Source: JBILCM01 sp044353165 (GTDB lineage: Bacteria; Bacillota; Bacilli; Paenibacillales; YIM-B00363). From it: 29,579 nucleotides of DNA. Location: NCBI GenBank assembly GCA_044353165.1, contig JBILCM010000027.1:1-29579 (forward strand), in the 5' to 3' direction. Positions 24,535-29,579 of this stretch are shown here, in pieces. The notes beneath the pieces were generated by a model that was given only the letters and a program-made list of their open reading frames with translations, did no database searches and had not been told where the DNA came from. The position numbers and the translations under genes are program-made. Positions within the stretch are counted from its first letter, which is position 1. The number at the start of each line of letters is the position of its first letter.

Positions 24535-25362
24535 GTGGAATTGTGGTATACGGAGAAACAGACTGAGGATTTTGGAATTACAGCGAAAATCAACCGGACT
24601 TATGTGGATGAACAGACCGATTTTCAACATCTGGCGATGATCGATACGAAAGAGTGGGGACGGATGCTCGTCCTCGACGGCATGGTCATGACGACGGTGC
24701 GCGATGAGTTTGTGTACCATGAGATGGTGGCGCATCCGGCGCTTGTGACGCATCCCCATCCGAAGCAAGTGTTGGTGGTCGGCGGCGGCGATGGCGGTGT
24801 CATTCGCGAGGTGTTGAAGCACCCGCAAGTGGAGAAAGCGGTGCTTGTCGAAATTGATGGCAAAGTCATTCAATACTCGAAGCAGTACTTGCCCGAAATT
24901 GCGGGCGAGCTCGACAATCCGCGCGTGGAAGTCATCGTGGATGACGGGTATATGCACATTGCGAGCATGAAGAATGTGTATGATGTGATCATGGTCGATT
25001 CGACGGAGCCGGTAGGCCCTGCAGTGGAGTTGTTTACGAAGGGGTTTTATCAAGGGATCTACGAAGCGTTGAAAGCAGACGGCATCTTCGTGGCCCAGAC
25101 GGACAACCCTTGGTTTAAGGCAGACTTGATTCGCCAAGTAAACCAGGACGTGAAAGAAATCTTCCCGATCGTCCGTGTGTATGGCGCGAACATTCCGACG
25201 TACCCAAGCGGTCTTTGGACATTCACGATGGGCAGCAAGCAATATGATCCTACCCAGGTGGAAGAGGCTTCGATTCCGGAGATGGCAACGAAGTATTATA
25301 GCCCGCGCTTACATCGAGCGGCATTCGTTCTGCCTAAATTCGTGGAGGATTTGGTGCGATGA
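24535..25362 (+). CDS. speE: Spermidine synthase (polyamine aminopropyltransferase)
   Basis: Encodes 275 residues from GTG 24535, matching the usual start (ELWYTEKQT) and length of Bacillus SpeE; the frame is open further upstream but without an SD and across the promoter. SD AGAGGG is at 24524-24529. VVGGGDGGVI (81-90) is the decarboxylated-SAM binding loop, and MVDSTEPVGPA supplies the catalytic Asp155. QTDNPWF and IPTYPSGLWTF are conserved family blocks. It transfers an aminopropyl group from decarboxylated S-adenosylmethionine to putrescine to make spermidine. Its stop overlaps the speB start (ATGA), so the two are translationally coupled. Confidence 0.97.
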   Translation: MELWYTEKQTEDFGITAKINRTYVDEQTDFQHLAMIDTKEWGRMLVLDGMVMTTVRDEFVYHEMVAHPALVTHPHPKQVLVVGGGDGGVIREVLKHPQVEKAVLVEIDGKVIQYSKQYLPEIAGELDNPRVEVIVDDGYMHIASMKNVYDVIMVDSTEPVGPAVELFTKGFYQGIYEALKADGIFVAQTDNPWFKADLIRQVNQDVKEIFPIVRVYGANIPTYPSGLWTFTMGSKQYDPTQVEEASIPEMATKYYSPRLHRAAFVLPKFVEDLVR

Positions 25363-26228
25363 GACTCGATCAAGCGTATTCGGGCAATGTATTTTTGCTT
25401 AGCTCGGATGATTACAAGGCTGCGCAAGCTGTTATTTATGGTATGCCGATGGATTACACGGTGAGTTTCCGCCCAGGTTCGCGCTTCGGTCCGGCTCGCA
25501 TTCGCGAATCATCGGTCGGTCTAGAGGAATACAGCCCGTATTTGGATCGCCATCTGGAAGAGATTCGTTATTTCGATGCTGGCGATTTGTTGTTGCCGTT
25601 CGGCAACGCAGCGCGCAGCCTTGAGGTGATCGGTGATTATGTGCGGGGACTGCTCGTTGACGGCAAAGTTCCGATCGGTCTAGGCGGGGAACACCTGGTG
25701 TCATGGCCAGTCATTCGCGAAGTGTTCGCGGCATATCCCGACTTGCGTATCATCCATATCGATGCTCACGCAGATTTGCGTGAATCGTATGAGGGGGAGC
25801 CGTTGTCACACTCGACGCCCATCCGCAAAGCCGCTCAATTGCTCGGTGGCAAGCGCGTATATCAATTCGGCATTCGCTCAGGGATGCGCGAGGAATTCGC
25901 TTGGGCGCGAGAGAACGTAAACTTCTACCCCTTCGATGTGTTGGAACCGCTGAAGCAAGTGTTGCCTCAGCTCGCTGGCTTGCCGGTTTACGTCACGATT
26001 GATATTGATGTATTGGATCCTTCTTGCGCTCCGGGGACAGGCACGGCTGAAGCGGGCGGCATCACGTCCAAGGAGTTGCTTGGCGCAATCCATGCAATCG
26101 CCGGGAGCGGTGCGCGTGTCGTGGGCGCGGATCTTGTCGAGGTGGCTCCGATCTACGATCATACAGAACAAACACCGATTGTAGCCGCGAAGCTTATTCG
26201 CGAGATGCTGTTAGGATTCATTAAATAG
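25359..26228 (+). CDS. speB: Agmatinase
   Basis: Encodes 289 residues. ATG 25359 overlaps the speE stop by 4 nt. Binuclear manganese ligands are visible: GGEH (His112), IDAHADL (Asp135, His137, Asp139) and TIDIDVLDP (Asp215, Asp217). GLEEYSPYLDR and SFRPGSRFGPARIRE match Bacillus SpeB closely. It hydrolyses agmatine to putrescine and urea, providing the putrescine used by SpeE; the two genes make the last steps of the arginine-to-spermidine route. Confidence 0.97.
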   Translation: MRLDQAYSGNVFLLSSDDYKAAQAVIYGMPMDYTVSFRPGSRFGPARIRESSVGLEEYSPYLDRHLEEIRYFDAGDLLLPFGNAARSLEVIGDYVRGLLVDGKVPIGLGGEHLVSWPVIREVFAAYPDLRIIHIDAHADLRESYEGEPLSHSTPIRKAAQLLGGKRVYQFGIRSGMREEFAWARENVNFYPFDVLEPLKQVLPQLAGLPVYVTIDIDVLDPSCAPGTGTAEAGGITSKELLGAIHAIAGSGARVVGADLVEVAPIYDHTEQTPIVAAKLIREMLLGFIK

Positions 26229-26243
26229 GCGATAGGAGTTGTC

Positions 26244-27305
26244 ATGGACATCTTCATTATTCAATGGGGGCCACTCGCATTGAATGGCCCCTTGCTCATG
26301 AAAATCATCTTTGGCGCGGCCGGTCTCTTGGCCGTGCATTTGTTTTTTCGTGCCCATCCTGCAGCAGCAAGTGTGCAGAACGCTCTGACGATGGCTTCCT
26401 TCGTGTGGCTTTTGGTCTGGAAGGGTAGCATCCTGATGTTCGATCCTGTCGGCACGATAGAACACCCTTCGTCGTTATTGTATTTTGATGGAGGCGAGCG
26501 CGGACAATGGCTCGCCAGTGCAGTAGCGTTCGCTGCGGGATACTTGAAGTTGCGGCGACAACAGATTCGGCCCCGTGAGATGGCTCACGTCATGGGCGTT
26601 TTTGTCTTGTTTGGTATTGCAGCGCATCAGGCGGGCCTCATCCTGCTCGCTCGTCTACATTGGACGAGCTTTATTTTCTTGCTCCCAGTCGTTTTCGCTG
26701 TGTTGTATGTGTTGCTGCGAGCCGCTTGGCTGCGGTTGGTGACAGATGAAGCCGCCTCTCGTCGCCGATGGGCTGTTCAAGCCGCTATTATCATCGGAAT
26801 TACACTGATGGGCGTTCAAGCGATATCGGATGGTGTGAAGGTGCAACGACTGCCTGGCATCGGTGTTCAAGCGCCGGCGTTTTCACTGGATACGGCCTCG
26901 GGAGAGCCTGTCACGCTCGCTGATTATAAGGGCCAGATCGTCATTGTGAATTTTTGGGCCTCGTGGTGCCCCCCTTGCCGCGCGGAGATGCCATCGATGC
27001 AGACGATGCACGATCGGTATAAGGCGCAAGGCGTTACCGTGCTGGCCGTCAATATGACAGCTACGGAATCTAGCGCCAAGCAAGCCGTAACGTTCATGGC
27101 GAACGGGAACTACACGATGCCCCTCGCACTGGATACACAAGGCAAGACGATGGAATCGTATCGCATTCGCGCTTATCCAACAACGGTTATTATCGACCAA
27201 GCAGGGATCGTCCAGCACATCTTTGAGGGTGCAGTGCATCATCGCACATTGGAAGAAGCGATTCGTGGGATGGAAACGAAGAGCAAAGCAAGCATTATCC
27301 GGTGA
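26244..27305 (+). CDS. Polytopic membrane protein fused to a TlpA/ResA-like thioredoxin domain
   Basis: Encodes 353 residues; ATG 26244 has SD AGGAG. Residues 1-195 contain about six hydrophobic helices (roughly 16-35, 46-66, 87-102, 113-135, 140-160, 176-195) not matched to a known family by eye. Residues about 205-345 are a redoxin domain: APAFSLDTASGEPVTL, the active site NFWASWCPPCRAEMPS with Cys242 and Cys245, and the cis-Pro region RAYPTTVIID. The redox site should face outside, acting in disulfide reduction as in cytochrome c maturation or similar tasks; the partner is unknown. It follows speB after 15 nt, so it is probably part of that operon, although no functional link to polyamines is apparent. 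Its 3' end overlaps the convergent AraC gene by 11 nt. Confidence 0.85.
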   Translation: MDIFIIQWGPLALNGPLLMKIIFGAAGLLAVHLFFRAHPAAASVQNALTMASFVWLLVWKGSILMFDPVGTIEHPSSLLYFDGGERGQWLASAVAFAAGYLKLRRQQIRPREMAHVMGVFVLFGIAAHQAGLILLARLHWTSFIFLLPVVFAVLYVLLRAAWLRLVTDEAASRRRWAVQAAIIIGITLMGVQAISDGVKVQRLPGIGVQAPAFSLDTASGEPVTLADYKGQIVIVNFWASWCPPCRAEMPSMQTMHDRYKAQGVTVLAVNMTATESSAKQAVTFMANGNYTMPLALDTQGKTMESYRIRAYPTTVIIDQAGIVQHIFEGAVHHRTLEEAIRGMETKSKASIIR

Positions 27306-28128
27306 ACTGCTGTTGTCGAAATTGGTTCGGTGTCATACCTTCTTGCGCTTTGAAGAGTTTGATGAAGTAGCTCGTATGCGGATACCCGACGCGTTGACCG
27401 ACTTCGGACACGGGTATGAATCGGTCTGCTAAGAGCAATTCTTTGGCGCGTTGTACGCGGTATTTGGCAATGTATTCGAACGGGCGCATCCCAATGCAAC
27501 GACGAAACAACGCGCACGTATACTGAGGGGTCACATGCATGCAGTCCGCCAAATCTTCGAGCGATAAGTCCTCCGCATAGCGCGCTTCGATCAACCGTAG
27601 CATCGGAGCCATGTTCTGCAGATGTTGTCGTGGGGATGCACCCGACTTGAAGTTAGCGCTCTTGGACAGATTCAGCAACAAGCGATAAAGCTGTGTAGAC
27701 ACTTCAACATTTTGGAATGGGTCGTGACCCTTCAAGATTTCCGCTATCGAGTCCATCTGTTCCTCAAGCACAACAGTTTCCGCAACGGAATAAACCCCAG
27801 ATTCCCGCAAATTTAGCCGCTCCAGTAATTCATGCGCAACACCCCCTTGGAATGTCACCCACTGCACACTCCACGGTTCTTGAATGGCATAATATTGATG
27901 CGGCACACCGGCATGTAACAACATGCCTTGCCCTTTGGCGACTTCGGCTTTGCCACCGAAGAGGTCGAGTTGTCCTTTGCCGTCCAAACATTGAATCCAT
28001 TGGAATGAATGATAGCCGGATTCTCGGTGAACCGGTTCTTGATGCACCCAACCGCCTGCGCTCGTGACATAGATCGGAAGACGCAGATCCAACGCCGTTA
28101 ATACGGGAAAAATGTTATGTGTTTGCAT
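27295..28128 (-). CDS. AraC family transcriptional regulator
   Basis: Encodes 277 residues on the minus strand. Residues about 30-95 form a cupin-like sensor (GYHSFQWIQCLDGKGQLDLF, GQGMLLHAGVPHQYYA), and the last 100 residues hold two helix-turn-helix motifs (SLEDLADCMHVTPQYTCALF and VGQRVGYPHTSYFIKLFKAQ). The targets are unknown: no sugar gene is next to it, and it stands between the speEB operon and the DUF1934-argS pair. Its start at 28128 is divergent from the DUF1934 gene and its end overlaps the thioredoxin fusion gene. Confidence 0.92.
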   Translation of the reverse strand: MQTHNIFPVLTALDLRLPIYVTSAGGWVHQEPVHRESGYHSFQWIQCLDGKGQLDLFGGKAEVAKGQGMLLHAGVPHQYYAIQEPWSVQWVTFQGGVAHELLERLNLRESGVYSVAETVVLEEQMDSIAEILKGHDPFQNVEVSTQLYRLLLNLSKSANFKSGASPRQHLQNMAPMLRLIEARYAEDLSLEDLADCMHVTPQYTCALFRRCIGMRPFEYIAKYRVQRAKELLLADRFIPVSEVGQRVGYPHTSYFIKLFKAQEGMTPNQFRQQQFTG

Positions 28129-28242
28129 GACCGACCACCCGCTTGCAATGACGTTATTATCTCGAGTATAGCGAATCGTTCAACATTCGCAAGGGGACTG
28201 TCAAGGTTGCTTCAACCGGTGCAATGGAGTACACTGAAAACC

Positions 28243-28662
28243 ATGAATGAATTGAAACGGAACGTCTACATACGAATGAAAACCGTACATGATCATCAAT
28301 CGCTCGACATAGAAGCGGCAGGCGTTGTCTGGTTGAAAGGCGGCCAGATCATCATTCGTTACGAAGAAACGAGCGCTGACTTGGCGGGTGTAACGACGAT
28401 GGTCAAATGCAGCGAAAAAGAAATTACACTGATTCGCCATGGCAGTATTCGCTCGCACCAGCGATTTATACTCGGACAACGAACCACAGGTACGTATGAC
28501 ATCGCACAGGGTCAACTTTCTATAGTAACGGTCACAGAGCAACTGGACATCCTGTTCAACCCGCAAGGGTTGGGCCAGGCGGTTTGGGCGTATCGGTTAT
28601 GGTTAGGTGGTACGGAGGTCGGGTATTTTCGGATTACATTGGATGTTCAGGAGGATATATAA
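28243..28662 (+). CDS. DUF1934 family protein (YwiB-like)
   Basis: Encodes 139 residues from ATG 28243; the frame is open back to 28117 but that would overlap the AraC start region, and no better SD is seen there (a weak GGAG lies 13 nt before 28243). VYIRMKTVHDHQSLDIEAAG, IIIRYEETSADLAGVTTMVK and YDIAQGQLSIVTVTEQ form the beta-barrel, calycin-like pattern of this family, whose role is unknown. It sits 4 nt before argS, the same pairing as ywiB-argS in Bacillus subtilis. Confidence 0.88.
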   Translation: MNELKRNVYIRMKTVHDHQSLDIEAAGVVWLKGGQIIIRYEETSADLAGVTTMVKCSEKEITLIRHGSIRSHQRFILGQRTTGTYDIAQGQLSIVTVTEQLDILFNPQGLGQAVWAYRLWLGGTEVGYFRITLDVQEDI

Positions 28663-28666
28663 AACG

Positions 28667-29579
28667 ATGAACGCGCTGGAACTGCAGAAACAGAAAGTGA
28701 AGCAAGCGTTGTGGGATGCTATACAAGCATCAGGTATGTTACAAGCAGGTGCCGCGGTCGAGATTATACTTGAGGTGCCCAAAGAGAAGGCGCATGGGGA
28801 TCTTGCAACCAATGTGGCCATGCAGCTTACACGTCTTGCGAAACGGCCGCCGAGAGTCATTGCAGAGGCGATTCTCGCCGCGTTGGACACGACGACGGCA
28901 GGAATTGTACGTACGGAAATTGCAGGACCGGGGTTCCTCAATTTTTTCATGGACAAGTCTTATTTGCGTGGTGTCATTCACGAAGCAATTCGCCATGGCG
29001 AGCATTATGGACGAACGAATATGGGAGCGGGACAACGCGTGCAAGTGGAGTTTGTCAGCGCGAATCCTACAGGCAGCTTACATTTGGGGCATGCCCGCGG
29101 AGCGGCGGTAGGGGATGCGCTTTGTCATGTGCTTGATTTCGCGGGGTATACGGTAGATCGCGAGTATTATATTAATGATGCGGGAAACCAAGTGGCGAAC
29201 TTGGCAACCTCGATCGAGGCCCGATATAAGCAGGCGCTCGGTTTGTCAGCGGATATGCCGGAGGACGGTTATTATGGCGAGGACATCATCGCCTTCGGGA
29301 ATGCCTTGGCGCAGCAAGAGGGTGATGCACTCTTACAGCTGCCGGATACGGAACGATTTAACTATTTCCGAGCCTACGGTCTTGAGCGTGAGCTCGATAA
29401 AATCAAGCGGGATCTAAGCCGCTTTCGAGTACAATTCAATCATTGGTACAGCGAGTCATCGCTTTATCAGGATGGGCAAATCGATCGGGCGCTTGCTACA
29501 TTGCGATCGAACGGGCATGTCTATGAGCATGAAGGCGCGGTGTGGCTGCGAACGACGCCTTTAGGTGACGATAAAGATC
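28667..29579 (+). CDS. argS: Arginyl-tRNA synthetase, N-terminal part (3' end outside window)
   Basis: The frame starts at ATG 28667 (SD AGGAGG, 28649-28654) and runs off the right edge after about 304 codons. The N-terminal Add-1 domain contains EVPKEKAHGDLATNVAMQLT. The class I catalytic core begins with EFVSANPTGSLHLGHARGAA, where HLGH is the HIGH signature, followed by YYINDAGNQ. The KMSKS loop and the anticodon-binding domain are beyond the window. It charges tRNA-Arg with arginine in the cytoplasm and is co-transcribed with the DUF1934 gene. Confidence 0.97.
   Translation, partial: MNALELQKQKVKQALWDAIQASGMLQAGAAVEIILEVPKEKAHGDLATNVAMQLTRLAKRPPRVIAEAILAALDTTTAGIVRTEIAGPGFLNFFMDKSYLRGVIHEAIRHGEHYGRTNMGAGQRVQVEFVSANPTGSLHLGHARGAAVGDALCHVLDFAGYTVDREYYINDAGNQVANLATSIEARYKQALGLSADMPEDGYYGEDIIAFGNALAQQEGDALLQLPDTERFNYFRAYGLERELDKIKRDLSRFRVQFNHWYSESSLYQDGQIDRALATLRSNGHVYEHEGAVWLRTTPLGDDKD

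Noticed and set aside
28143..28171. Possible promoter TTGCAA...GTATAG before the DUF1934 gene
   Set aside because: The -10 is poor and the region is shared with the divergent AraC promoter; not strong enough to list as a feature.
1..29579. Mobile elements, CRISPR arrays, tRNA or rRNA genes, phage or defence systems
   Set aside because: No transposase, integrase, regularly spaced repeat, tRNA-like fold or known defence domain was found when reading both strands.

Overview
The window looks like chromosomal DNA of a Gram-positive, Paenibacillus-like bacterium (order Bacillales). The clues are purine-rich Shine-Dalgarno sites, a lipoprotein-type binding protein, a surface enzyme with three S-layer homology (SLH) domains, and core genes pbpG, speE, speB, a DUF1934 gene and argS that closely resemble their Bacillus counterparts. 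This is inferred from protein resemblance only. No tRNA, rRNA, CRISPR array, transposase or phage gene was seen.

Region 1 (1-16,913) is a carbohydrate locus. In order it holds the 3' end of an FAD-dependent oxidoreductase, a GH29-like hydrolase, a lipoprotein substrate-binding protein (SBP) on a long Ala/Glu/Lys-rich stalk, a secreted protein with a golvesin-like domain, three SLH domains and a GH16 domain, a Gfo/Idh/MocA oxidoreductase, two tandem GH31 enzymes, an AraC regulator, a sulfatase, a second GH29-like hydrolase, a second sulfatase, and a second SBP copy that has lost its 5' end. Four strong hairpin terminators punctuate it. The likely logic is that a surface GH16 enzyme cuts a sulfated polysaccharide, the SBP captures fragments for an ABC transporter whose permeases are not in this window, and sulfatases, GH29-like and GH31 enzymes plus oxidoreductases, none with a signal peptide, finish the job in the cytoplasm. 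The AraC protein is the obvious local regulator, and a candidate CcpA site and a perfect palindrome precede the intact SBP gene. The actual glycan cannot be read from the sequence.

Region 2 (17,015-21,563, minus strand) is a three-gene signalling operon joined by two 4-nt start/stop overlaps: a stand-alone CheY-like receiver, a membrane class III nucleotide cyclase, and a 973-residue membrane kinase combining a CheA-type Hpt and ATPase with a C-terminal CheX-like phosphatase domain.

Region 3 (21,665-29,579) is mostly housekeeping: an unrecognised 214-residue protein, a bifunctional penicillin-binding protein (minus), divergent speE-speB followed by a membrane-thioredoxin fusion, a second AraC regulator (minus), a DUF1934 gene and the 5' part of argS. 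Codon use here looks more G+C-rich than in region 1 by eye; this was not computed.
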